Source: Chlamydiia bacterium
GTDB lineage: Bacteria; Chlamydiota; Chlamydiia; Chlamydiales; FEN-1388
NCBI GenBank assembly: GCA_003170575.1
Contig: PMZB01000162.1
Coordinates: forward strand, 1 to 7,929
DNA length: 7,929 bases
Direction: 5' to 3'
Each line of letters opens with the position of its first letter. Position 1 is the first letter of the stretch. Made by a program: the position numbers and the translations under genes. Below the pieces are notes generated by a model that did no database searches, was not told the origin of the DNA, and worked only from the letters and a program-made list of their open reading frames with translations. Below, one piece after another: positions 1-6,034 of the stretch.

Positions 1-148
1 CTCTGTGTGCTCTGTGGTAAAAAAAAATTACGAACTGTTTGCTTAACATACCTTATAGATAAATAATAAGAACGAACGCCCGAACGTACCAGCACGTGGC
101 AGAATCACTTAATTGGTGGCGCAGCCACCAACCATTCTTTTTTCTATA
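1..148. other. Non-coding left edge
   Basis: No supported gene lies here. The stretch begins with an imperfect tandem motif (ctctgtg at 1-7 and again at 11-17), followed by an A-run at about 20-27, an AT-rich part, and short repeats of cgaacg around 73-86. A perfect hairpin at 113-131 is listed separately. This is the 3' flank of the minus-strand nadE operon; whatever gene lies to the left is outside the window. Confidence 0.6.
113..142. terminator. Hairpin with T-run, probable intrinsic terminator
   Basis: The arms ttggtggc (113-120) and gccaccaa (124-131) are perfectly complementary with a 3-base loop, giving an 8-bp GC-rich stem. On the plus strand a run of six T follows about 6 bases after the stem, which suits transcription entering from the left. 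On the minus strand the stem lies 18 bases after the nadE stop and can extend by two G-U pairs and one U-A pair, but only TTAAG follows it. It may end transcription in both directions; which direction matters most is unclear. Confidence 0.45.
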
Positions 149-970
149 TTATCGGCCCCAATCCCGAGAGTACTTAAAATCGCGATCTATGGTGCGGTTA
201 GACACTTTGGCAATGACTGGCAGTCGGCGCTTAAAGTGCATGTTTTTGATCTTTTGGTAGATATGGTCGATGAATGAGGGGGCAAAGCCTTTGGCAATAA
301 GCTCTTCTCTACTAAATCGTAGATCCACCATAAGATAGAGAAGCTCATCCGCTTGCTTGTAGGTGAACCCCAAGTCTTCCTCATCTGTTTGACCATGCCA
401 GAGGTCTGCGGTAGGCTTCTTGTCGATAATGACTTGAGGAACTCCCATCTCTTTGGCAAGAAGCCTTACCTGTGTTTTGTAGAGGTCCCCAATGGGGTGG
501 AGCGCGCTTGCCATGTCTCCATGCAGCGTTGAATAGCCAAGAAGGAGCTCGCTTTTGTTACTTGTCCCCAAGACAAGCGCTGAAAGGCGCGCTGAGTGAT
601 CGTAGAGGATTGTCATGCGCTCTCTGGCCATCTTGTTGCCGCGCCGTGCACGATCTGCATCGGGGAACTTTTCAAAATAGGCATCAATCATAGGAGTAAT
701 GGGAATCTCTTCAAAATGAATTTTTAGCCGCTCTGCAACAAGCCGTGCATGCTCTTCACTTTCAGGCGAACTTGTGGAATAGGGAAGGCTATAGGCATAC
801 ACATTGTCTGCCCCCATCGCCTCGGCCGCAAGATATGCAACAAGCGACGAATCAATCCCCCCTGAAACACCAAGCACGACCCGATTAAGATCAAACTTCC
901 TCACCTCTTCTCGTATGAATGAAACAAGAATGCGACGCAAAAGGCGCGTGTTAATAGGAAGGCCTGGCAT
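149..970 (-). CDS. nadE: NAD+ synthetase (synthetase half)
   Basis: This enzyme adenylates deamido-NAD+ with ATP and amidates it to NAD+, the last step of NAD synthesis, in the cytoplasm. The 273-residue protein shows the PP-loop SGGIDSS at residues 36-42, the [10 protein letters not shown] segment at 110-119, GTSNKSE at 135-141, GD at 151-152, [10 protein letters not shown] at 159-168 and [13 protein letters not shown] at 185-197, all typical of NadE. The length fits the free-standing synthetase domain and there is no fused glutaminase domain. An in-frame TTG two codons earlier (976) is possible, but ATG at 970 is preferred: it shares one base with the stop of the upstream gene (TAATG) and is preceded by a purine-rich GAGAGGGA Shine-Dalgarno. 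It is the last gene of the rodA operon. Together with the adjacent nitrilase-family protein it probably forms a two-subunit glutamine-dependent NAD+ synthetase. The family assignment is firm; the pairing is inferred. Confidence 0.95.
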   Translation of the reverse strand: MPGLPINTRLLRRILVSFIREEVRKFDLNRVVLGVSGGIDSSLVAYLAAEAMGADNVYAYSLPYSTSSPESEEHARLVAERLKIHFEEIPITPMIDAYFEKFPDADRARRGNKMARERMTILYDHSARLSALVLGTSNKSELLLGYSTLHGDMASALHPIGDLYKTQVRLLAKEMGVPQVIIDKKPTADLWHGQTDEEDLGFTYKQADELLYLMVDLRFSREELIAKGFAPSFIDHIYQKIKNMHFKRRLPVIAKVSNRTIDRDFKYSRDWGR

Positions 971-1821
971 TAACAATCCCTCTCTCTTTCTACTCGATGC
1001 AGCTCTTTCATCGTGATGAAAAGGTTTTCATCACGCATGAGAGGCGAATAAATTCTTGCCCGGCGAAGAGCTCCTTCATCAAGGGAAGCTATCAGAAAAT
1101 CCTCCTCAAGCATCTTTCCGCGGGCAATTGAAGCGCCGCATGGCTCCACAATCTCAGAGCCTCCCCAGAAATTCACCCCGTCTTCAAATCCTACTCGGTT
1201 GCAAAAAAGCACCCTCTCATTTAAAAACATCGCTGTTGTGAACACAAGTTTTTGCCAGACATCTGTGGTGCTTAAGTTCTCTTCATTTGTTAAACCCCGC
1301 CCGGGACTACTTGCAAGGCATAAAATCGTTGATGCCCCATCCATCGCGAGGATATAAGAGGAGGGCAAATGCCACATATCTTCGCAGAGCAAAAATCCCA
1401 TTCTTCCAAAACGCGTGTCAAAAGCCCGAAAGCGATTTCCCTGGGCAAGATATCGTTGCTCATCAAACAGCCCGTATGTAGGAAGGTACACTTTTCTGTG
1501 AACGTGTTTGATCTCGCCTCCCTCTAGATAGATTGCAGCATTGTAAAATCGATAGTCTGAAGATGCTTCAACAAAACCTACTGCGATGGAAATATTCTTG
1601 GACAGCTCTTTAAGCTTTGCGATCTCAGGGGAAGAAAGGTTTAAGGCTACTTCAGGAACCAGATCTTTGAGAAAATAGCCAGTCAGGGCTAATTCTGGGA
1701 ACACAATAAGAGAAGCCCCTTCTCTTACAGCACGCTCAACTTGCTGTGCAATAGTTTCAAGGTTCTCTCTCACACACCCTAGCTTAGGTTTTATCTGTGC
1801 AAGCGCAACGGAAAAGCTCAT
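970..1821 (-). CDS. C-N hydrolase, probable glutaminase subunit of NAD+ synthetase
   Basis: This is a nitrilase-superfamily amidohydrolase of 283 residues. The catalytic triad is visible: Glu43 in FPELALTGY, Lys110 in [10 protein letters not shown] and Cys146 in LLCEDMWH. The stretch at 110-124 ([13 protein letters not shown]) closely resembles the glutaminase domain of glutamine-dependent NAD+ synthetases (family pattern K.xLPNYGVFDExRYF), and CEDMW matches their CEDxW. The inferred role is to release ammonia from glutamine for the synthetase encoded immediately downstream, where these two activities are more often fused in one chain. The start is ATG at 1819-1821, overlapping the previous stop as ATGA, with AAGGGGGA just upstream as a strong ribosome binding site. 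The end overlaps the nadE start by one base. A different amidase substrate is possible, since an [13 protein letters not shown] segment (217-229) is shared with other nitrilase branches. Confidence 0.88.
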   Translation of the reverse strand: MSFSVALAQIKPKLGCVRENLETIAQQVERAVREGASLIVFPELALTGYFLKDLVPEVALNLSSPEIAKLKELSKNISIAVGFVEASSDYRFYNAAIYLEGGEIKHVHRKVYLPTYGLFDEQRYLAQGNRFRAFDTRFGRMGFLLCEDMWHLPSSYILAMDGASTILCLASSPGRGLTNEENLSTTDVWQKLVFTTAMFLNERVLFCNRVGFEDGVNFWGGSEIVEPCGASIARGKMLEEDFLIASLDEGALRRARIYSPLMRDENLFITMKELHRVERERDC

Positions 1822-2252
1822 GATTCCCCCTTCAACAAAATGTTGCCTGAGACAACTGTAGCAACCCCCTCTCCTCCCAAATACTCGGCGCGGAAGGAAT
1901 ACTCCTCATTGCTCTTTCTCTCATATACTTCATACCCCTCGAGCATCCCATTGTGGGTAAACTCCCAAGCAAGTTTGTCACGGTCGCTCACACCTGATCC
2001 TGAGAACATTCCTATGGAGTCATTCTCCAAATTAATCTGGAACTCTCCATCCTCTTTGCCGCTAAGAGTAAACGTATTAACCATTGGCTCATGGCTCTCT
2101 ACCTCAACTCGCTGTACAGCTTTAAACCGTCCATTCCCAAGCGCCGTTACAGTCCAACGCACAATCAAAGGATAGGGTTTTTCAGATAAAGGAATGGTAA
2201 TTTCTCCAGTGCCTTCCCACAGTCCCTCTTGAAAAAGAAAATGATTCGTCAA
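1818..2252 (-). CDS. Conserved-looking beta-rich protein of unknown function
   Basis: I do not recognise this 144-residue protein. It has no signal peptide, membrane segment or cysteine. Alternating hydrophobic and polar residues and many glycines suggest a small all-beta fold. The opening GLWEGTGEI (10-18) followed by successive strands (PLIVRWTVTAL, FKAVQRVEVES, NTFTLSGKEDGEFQINLE, DKLAWEFTHNGMLEGYEVYE, YSFRAEYLGGEGVATVVSGNILL) recalls lipocalin-like beta-barrels, which often begin with a G-x-W motif; this is only a resemblance. The start is a TTG at 2250-2252 that overlaps the rodA stop (TTGA); it is supported by GGAGG exactly 8 bases upstream. The 3' end overlaps the glutaminase start as ATGA. 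Its place between rodA and the NAD genes gives no clear functional hint. Confidence 0.8.
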   Translation of the reverse strand: MTNHFLFQEGLWEGTGEITIPLSEKPYPLIVRWTVTALGNGRFKAVQRVEVESHEPMVNTFTLSGKEDGEFQINLENDSIGMFSGSGVSDRDKLAWEFTHNGMLEGYEVYERKSNEEYSFRAEYLGGEGVATVVSGNILLKGES

Positions 2253-3385
2253 AACATGAACCTCCGACTATAGACGCTCATTGTTACCCCCAGAGCAATC
2301 ATTGTTATTACCATTGATGTGCCGCCATAACTCATAAGAAGAAGAGGCACACCAGTTATCGGGAAACAGCCAGACACCATCCCCACGTTAATCAGTACAT
2401 GTACCGCAATGTATACTGCAACGCCAGCAGAAATCAACCGTCCAAATGGATCTTTTGCAGCAGCTGATGCTTGAAAGCAGCAAAAGATCAGAGAATAATA
2501 AAGAGCAAGTACCACAATAAGCCGAATAAACCCAAACTCTTCCCCAAATGCTGAAAAAATAGAATCCGTGTAGGGAGCAGGCAGGGACCCTCCTCGCCAA
2601 TATTCCCCCTGACGCCATCCAGAGCCGGAAATTCCCCCAAGTGCGATCGCTGTTTTCGCAGCTTTCTGGTGATGCGTCTCAGGGTTTAATCGCTCGCATT
2701 GGTACTCCTTCAATACCCCCTCAAGATGCGGCTTGACCGATTCATAGGGAACCACGCCTGAAAAGATAAGTCCGACAATCAGCAGTATGATAGCCCCTGG
2801 CACGCAAAGGAACTTAAGTATGCTTTTTTGTACTCCTCCAAAAAACAGCATCACAAGAGTCATAGGATACAAGACTGTTGCCGTGCCAAGATCGGGCTGT
2901 TTCAGAATCAAAAAGAAAGGAACCGCCACAATAAGGCACGCAAAAAAGACTGTGGAGAAGAATGAAGAAATATGTGCTCTTCGTTCCAGAAACCAGCTTA
3001 AAGCCACAATCATGGCAAACTTTGCATATTCTGATGGCTGAAACCCTATCCCTAGAAAAGGAATCCTATACCACCTTTGCACCCGGGCAATTGGGTCGGT
3101 CAGGAAAAGGCCGAGAAGGGAAACTATGCTCAGAGCATAAATGATCCATACCCATTCCCGAAGCTTGGCATAGTCAAAATATGCAAAAAAGAAAAAAAGC
3201 CCCCAGCCCAACCCAATCCACTCAAGTTGACTTTTCACAGCTGGGAGGAAAAAGGTGGTTGGATCAGATTCAGTAAGCAAACTATGGGAATAGGAAGCAA
3301 TTGTGATCACCCCTAATGCCTGGAGCGCACAAATGATTGCTATCATCCGAAAATCAATACTCCCAACGCGCTGTAAAGCCCACAT
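2249..3385 (-). CDS. rodA: RodA, SEDS-family peptidoglycan glycosyltransferase
   Basis: RodA polymerises lipid II into glycan strands at the inner membrane, working with a class B penicillin-binding protein and MreB. The protein has about ten hydrophobic segments and the family landmarks (numbering from the GTG at 3394): GIGFQPSEYAKF near 116-126, KQPDLGTA at 165-172, LPAPYTDSIFSAFGEEFG at 271-288, whose Asp277 corresponds to the essential aspartate of SEDS proteins, and GMVSGCFPITGVP...SYGG at 338-358. The total length of about 380 residues is normal. ATG at 3383-3385 (378 residues) is given as the start; a GTG three codons earlier (3394) is equally possible because no strong Shine-Dalgarno distinguishes them. 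It is the first gene of a four-gene overlapping minus-strand operon. In Chlamydia, rodA also neighbours birA. No convincing promoter was found upstream. Confidence 0.95.
   Translation of the reverse strand: MWALQRVGSIDFRMIAIICALQALGVITIASYSHSLLTESDPTTFFLPAVKSQLEWIGLGWGLFFFFAYFDYAKLREWVWIIYALSIVSLLGLFLTDPIARVQRWYRIPFLGIGFQPSEYAKFAMIVALSWFLERRAHISSFFSTVFFACLIVAVPFFLILKQPDLGTATVLYPMTLVMLFFGGVQKSILKFLCVPGAIILLIVGLIFSGVVPYESVKPHLEGVLKEYQCERLNPETHHQKAAKTAIALGGISGSGWRQGEYWRGGSLPAPYTDSIFSAFGEEFGFIRLIVVLALYYSLIFCCFQASAAAKDPFGRLISAGVAVYIAVHVLINVGMVSGCFPITGVPLLLMSYGGTSMVITMIALGVTMSVYSRRFMF
2261..2265 (-). promoter_or_regulatory. Shine-Dalgarno deciding a TTG start
   Basis: GGAGG on the minus strand lies 8 bases before the TTG at 2250-2252. 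The nearest ATG (2255-2257) is only 3 bases away and belongs to the rodA frame, where it encodes the penultimate residue before the stop. The spacing therefore favours TTG as the start of the 144-residue protein, inside the 3' end of rodA. Confidence 0.65.
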
Positions 3386-3495
3386 ACTATACACTCGTTC
3401 TTTTTGCGGCAGTCATTCCCAATCACTAAATCTGCGATCTCGCTGGTTCACCAATGCTGAGCTGTTTGATAGGAAATTTTGAATTGGGAAGTGAC

Positions 3496-3519
3496 GTTAT
3501 TCAAGTTTACTAGAATAGC
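3496..3519. repeat. 24-bp palindrome, copy 1
   Basis: The left arm GTTATTCAAGT (3496-3506), a TT spacer and a right arm ACTAGAATAGC (3509-3519) form an inverted repeat with two mismatches to perfect symmetry. The left arm is identical to that of copy 2 and differs from copy 3 only at its first base. It lies about 110 bp upstream of rodA. Confidence 0.8.
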
Positions 3520-3537
3520 AAGCCTGACCCAGGGGCC

Positions 3538-3561
3538 GTTATTCAAGTAAACTTAAATAAC
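3538..3561. repeat. 24-bp palindrome, copy 2
   Basis: The left arm GTTATTCAAGT (3538-3548), an AA spacer and a right arm ACTTAAATAAC (3551-3561) form an inverted repeat with one mismatch. Its centre is 42 bp from that of copy 1. It is flanked by a further inverted pair: acccagg at 3527-3533 and cctgggt at 3571-3577. Confidence 0.8.
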
Positions 3562-3578
3562 ATCCCATTTCCTGGGTT

Positions 3579-3602
3579 ATTATTCAAGTTTACTTGAATA
3601 AC
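3579..3602. repeat. 24-bp palindrome, copy 3
   Basis: This is the most symmetric copy: TTATTCAAGT (3580-3589), a TT spacer and ACTTGAATAA (3592-3601) are perfectly complementary, and only the outermost pair (3579/3602) mismatches. Its centre is 41 bp from that of copy 2 and about 130 bp upstream of the Sel1 gene ATG. Confidence 0.85.
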
Positions 3603-3718
3603 AAAGACGTTGGGAGCTCTTTGATTGTGGGCACAAACTTGTGAAGCAAAAAAAAGTGACGTGAATTTTCTTTGGTTCTGATATTAAGGGTTCGTTGAAA
3701 GGCAAAAAAGGGAATGTC

Positions 3719-4540
3719 ATGAATATTAAAGAAAGTTTTCTTACTACAGTTTGGAACTTTCTGGACTACGTTCCTGTTGTAAGTACAGGAAAAGGTATAG
3801 TTCAGTTGGTAAAACAATTATTTCAGAAGATAGTTGGCAAAGACACAGAAAAGTCAACATCACTCCCAATTGATCACAAATGGTCCATTCTCAACAAAAA
3901 AGGGAGTGTTGCCAGAAATATGACGATTTGTATCCCCGTTATTGGGAATATTTTCATCGGAATTGTTGATATCATAGCCTTAAACTCAGTGCAGGAACCC
4001 ATCCGCTTGACGCCTACAGAAATTGCCAAACTCAAAGCAGCTGCAGTTTCTGTAAATGGAGAAGCTGCTTTTGAACTAGCTAGACAATGTGATTTAAATA
4101 AGGAGCCTGAAGAGCAAGTCTTCTGGCTAAAGAGAAGTGCGGAGCTGGGCAACAGTTTAGCAATGGTTCTGTTGGGCAATTGCTACTGGAATGGAAGAGG
4201 GGTGCCAAAAGATTTTGCTGAGGCTGTAAAACGCTACGAGGAAGCAGCAAAAAAAGAAAATGGCTTAGGTATGGATCTTTTGGGCCGCTGCTACCTGAAT
4301 GGGATAGTCAAGCCTCAGGACGACAAGCAGGCTGTGTTCTGGTTTGAATCTGGGGCTAAAGTTGGAGAAATCGCAGCAATGAATGACTTGGGAGAATGCT
4401 ACAGGGATGGAAGAGGCGTGCCAAAAGATGTTACTAAGGCCGCAAAATTGTTCAAGGAAGCAGCAGAAAAAGGAAGCCCGATAGCAAAGAATAACTTAGA
4501 CAGGATAGAAGAAGAATCCCATCCATCAAAGGAAACATGA
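3719..4540 (+). CDS. Sel1-repeat protein with hydrophobic N-terminal part
   Basis: This 273-residue protein consists of an N-terminal region of about 110 residues and a C-terminal Sel1-like (TPR-related) solenoid. The repeats are roughly residues 112-144 (degenerate), 145-180, 181-216 and 217-252. Two contain the near-identical NGRGVPKD / DGRGVPKD turn, and each has a hallmark AM..LG.CY-type helix followed by A...F/Y..AA. The N-terminal part holds a hydrophobic segment at about 69-88 (TICIPVIGNIFIGIVDIIAL) that could span or associate with a membrane; there is no classical signal peptide. Sel1 repeats mediate protein-protein contacts, and the family is expanded in amoeba-associated bacteria, where some members act at the host interface; such a role here is only inferred. 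ATG at 3719 follows a GGGAA ribosome binding site; an in-frame TTG at 3695 would add 8 residues. It interrupts the rodA-birA adjacency seen in Chlamydia. Confidence 0.88.
   Translation: MNIKESFLTTVWNFLDYVPVVSTGKGIVQLVKQLFQKIVGKDTEKSTSLPIDHKWSILNKKGSVARNMTICIPVIGNIFIGIVDIIALNSVQEPIRLTPTEIAKLKAAAVSVNGEAAFELARQCDLNKEPEEQVFWLKRSAELGNSLAMVLLGNCYWNGRGVPKDFAEAVKRYEEAAKKENGLGMDLLGRCYLNGIVKPQDDKQAVFWFESGAKVGEIAAMNDLGECYRDGRGVPKDVTKAAKLFKEAAEKGSPIAKNNLDRIEEESHPSKET
4191..4429 (+). repeat. Direct DNA repeat inside Sel1 gene
   Basis: A 23-base segment starting atggaagagg and ending ccaaaagat occurs at 4191-4213 and again at 4407-4429 with one difference. The copies are 216 bases apart, exactly two 36-codon Sel1 units. 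The unit between them encodes a diverged turn (NGIVKPQDD). Confidence 0.75.
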
Positions 4541-4572
4541 CGGAAAAGATCGCTTCCTCTTACTCAAATCAT

Positions 4573-4601
4573 TTGTGCAGAAATACCAAAGTGGCAAGAA
4601 T
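4573..4601 (+). promoter_or_regulatory. Weak candidate promoter for birA
   Basis: TTGTGC (4573-4578) and AAGAAT (4596-4601) are 17 bases apart and match three and four of the six sigma-70-type consensus bases. It sits in the 87-bp gap between the Sel1 gene and birA. birA could equally be read through from the Sel1 gene. Confidence 0.22.
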
Positions 4602-4613
4602 AAGGTTTCTAGC

Positions 4614-4620
4614 AAGGGAG
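4614..4620 (+). promoter_or_regulatory. Ribosome binding site of birA
   Basis: AAGGGAG lies 7 bases before the ATG at 4628 and fixes the start, which agrees with the position of the first conserved motif at residue 15. Confidence 0.65.
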
Positions 4621-4627
4621 CTTTTTT

Positions 4628-5365
4628 ATGGATCCAATCGCACATGACACAATCGTTTTAGACGTTGTAGATTCCACCAACACCTGGGCAAAGAAGAATC
4701 TGGCATCCCTTTCACAGGACAAACCTACGTGCATCATTGCACGCAGCCAGACAAAAGGAAGAGGGCGATATGGGCAAACGTGGGTTTCTCCTAAAGATCT
4801 GAACCTCTATTTCACACTCGCAGAAAAGGTCACTGCACCCCTCGCTCTTCCTCACTATGCTGAAGTTGCAACCTTGGCTATTCAAACGACCCTATGGGAC
4901 TGGCAGCTTCCTTCCTCCATCAAATGGCCCAATGACGTTCTTGTGGACAATAAAAAGATTGCGGGGGTGATTGTAGAGGAGGCCTCCCTGGATAATGCAT
5001 CATGGGCAATTTTAGGAATCGGTCTTAACGTAAACATGGGGCGAGATGAATTTAGAGAAATAGAACGGCCTGCAACCTCCATGCTCCTAGCCCTTGGAAC
5101 CCATTTTCCCATTGAAGCCGTACGCAACTCTCTTAAAGAGAAGTTACTTGAGCTTCTTGCTTGGGCAAAAAATAATCCAGATCAATGCCACGAAAGGTGG
5201 GCTAGAGCCTGTTCTTGGATTTTAGGCAAGGAAATCTCCATTCATACAGGCCCCTATGAAAAAATCTCAGGAATTGCCCTAGAGATTACTGCAGAAGGCC
5301 ACCTTCTTGTAAAAACCGCCTCAGGAAAGATCGTTACCGTTGCCTCTGGGCATCTCCAGAACTAA
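4628..5365 (+). CDS. birA: Biotin protein ligase, monofunctional
   Basis: The enzyme activates biotin as biotinyl-AMP and transfers it to the lysine of the biotin carboxyl carrier protein of acetyl-CoA carboxylase, in the cytoplasm. In 245 residues it shows the substrate-entry motif DSTNTWAK (15-22), the biotin/ATP loop GRGRYGQTW (44-52), KWPNDVLVDNKKIAGVIVEE (99-118) including the catalytic-region lysine before AGV, GIGLNVN (130-136), and a short C-terminal SH3-like domain (about 200-245, ending in TVASGHL). There is no N-terminal winged-helix domain, so it should not act as a repressor, unlike E. coli BirA. ATG at 4628 follows AAGGGAG (4614-4620) at 7 bases. birA is next to rodA in Chlamydia as well. 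Its 3' end overlaps the convergent nifU-like gene by 45 bp. Confidence 0.95.
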   Translation: MDPIAHDTIVLDVVDSTNTWAKKNLASLSQDKPTCIIARSQTKGRGRYGQTWVSPKDLNLYFTLAEKVTAPLALPHYAEVATLAIQTTLWDWQLPSSIKWPNDVLVDNKKIAGVIVEEASLDNASWAILGIGLNVNMGRDEFREIERPATSMLLALGTHFPIEAVRNSLKEKLLELLAWAKNNPDQCHERWARACSWILGKEISIHTGPYEKISGIALEITAEGHLLVKTASGKIVTVASGHLQN

Positions 5366-6034
5366 AGAATGATGCACCTGTTGTTTTAAGAGGTGCTGAA
5401 TATAGAGAAAGGTGGAACCGGATGACCCCATACAATCCACACACGCGCCTTGGAACTGTATGCTCACCCTTTTGCCATCGATAAGATCCTGGACTTCAAT
5501 GCCGCCCCCATCTCGTTGCAAGTAGGGCATAATATATCGTTCGATCGCCTCTCGAATGAGATGAAGCCTCTCTTCCTTGGAGAGAGTTTCCCATTCAGGA
5601 TGCTGTTCTTGACAAGGCAATGAAAGAGCTGTAAAAAGCTGATCTCTAGCCTCTAGCACCAGGGAAACAATCCTTTTTATCCTTCCTGAAATTTGTTTGC
5701 CTAGAACAAGTGTTTCAAGCTCGGCTGCATTTATGGAAAGAGCCCGCTCATATGGTTTTCCGATACTTCTTTCGCATAGAGTCTCAGCACATCCAATAAG
5801 CAAAGAGTCCCCAAACGCAGAAAAGAGAGCGTCTACCACAATTCCTTTGTTGTCGATTAGCCAGGAAAAAACAAGCTTATTTCCTTCCTCAAAGCTCCCA
5901 GCCTCGCCTCGAGCAAGCGTTGCATTACGAAGTTGCGCATCTTCTGCACAAAATAGGCCAAGGCAAGTAGGCGCTTCTACTCTCAGAGAAAAACTTTTAG
6001 GATACTCCCCCCAAATTAGATGTCCCTTTCTCAT
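5321..6034 (-). CDS. NifU-like protein: degenerate IscU-like half plus intact NFU domain
   Basis: This 237-residue protein has two parts. Residues about 15-135 align by eye with the IscU/NifU N-terminal scaffold (NKLVFSWLIDNKGIVVDALFSAFG at 52-75, then GKPYERALSINAAELETL). The three cysteines that hold the nascent cluster are replaced: the ACGD cysteine by Phe48, the YGCG cysteine by Asp76 and the HCS cysteine by Val123. Residues about 155-228 are a NFU (NifU C-terminal) domain with PYLQRDGGGIEV at 170-181 and the cluster-binding CVDC at 198-201 followed by GSSGSTF. NFU domains carry and deliver Fe-S clusters, so carrier activity is plausible whereas scaffold activity is doubtful. ATG at 6034 overlaps the stop of the NifS-like gene (TGATG), with GAGGG 7 bases upstream. 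Its last 45 bases overlap the birA 3' end. In C. trachomatis, as I recall, CT720 is annotated NifU-related and adjoins a NifS-like gene. Confidence 0.88.
   Translation of the reverse strand: MRKGHLIWGEYPKSFSLRVEAPTCLGLFCAEDAQLRNATLARGEAGSFEEGNKLVFSWLIDNKGIVVDALFSAFGDSLLIGCAETLCERSIGKPYERALSINAAELETLVLGKQISGRIKRIVSLVLEARDQLFTALSLPCQEQHPEWETLSKEERLHLIREAIERYIMPYLQRDGGGIEVQDLIDGKRVSIQFQGACVDCMGSSGSTFLYIQHLLKQQVHHSLVLEMPRGNGNDLS

Larger units (their letters stand above)
3395..3718. other. Long divergent intergenic region
   Basis: This lies between the starts of rodA (minus) and the Sel1-repeat gene (plus). No ORF in it looks real: a 75-codon minus-strand frame at 3590-3817 runs into the Sel1 coding sequence and has no recognisable features. 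The region holds three palindromic repeats (3496-3602) and AT-rich DNA on both sides. TATTAA at 3682-3687 could be a -10 element for the Sel1 gene, but no good -35 pairs with it. Confidence 0.6.

Noticed and set aside
3427..3454. Promoter for rodA from TTGGTG and GATTTA on the minus strand
   Set aside because: The -10 candidate matches only two of six consensus bases with a 16-base spacer, so it is indistinguishable from chance.
3496..3602. CRISPR array (three 24-bp repeats with 17-18 base spacers)
   Set aside because: The repeats are near-perfect palindromes of varying sequence, the spacers are too short and are partly complementary to each other, and no cas gene is present.
3590..3817. 75-codon minus-strand ORF across the palindrome and the Sel1 start
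   Set aside because: It overlaps the well-supported Sel1 coding sequence antisense, has no recognisable motif, and its composition reads as AT-rich noise.
5374..5396. Inverted repeat gcacct/aggtgc with T-rich loop between convergent birA and nifU-like genes, as a terminator
   Set aside because: The stem is only 6 bp, the loop is 11 bases and contains the T-run, no T-run follows the stem, and the site lies within the NFU coding sequence.
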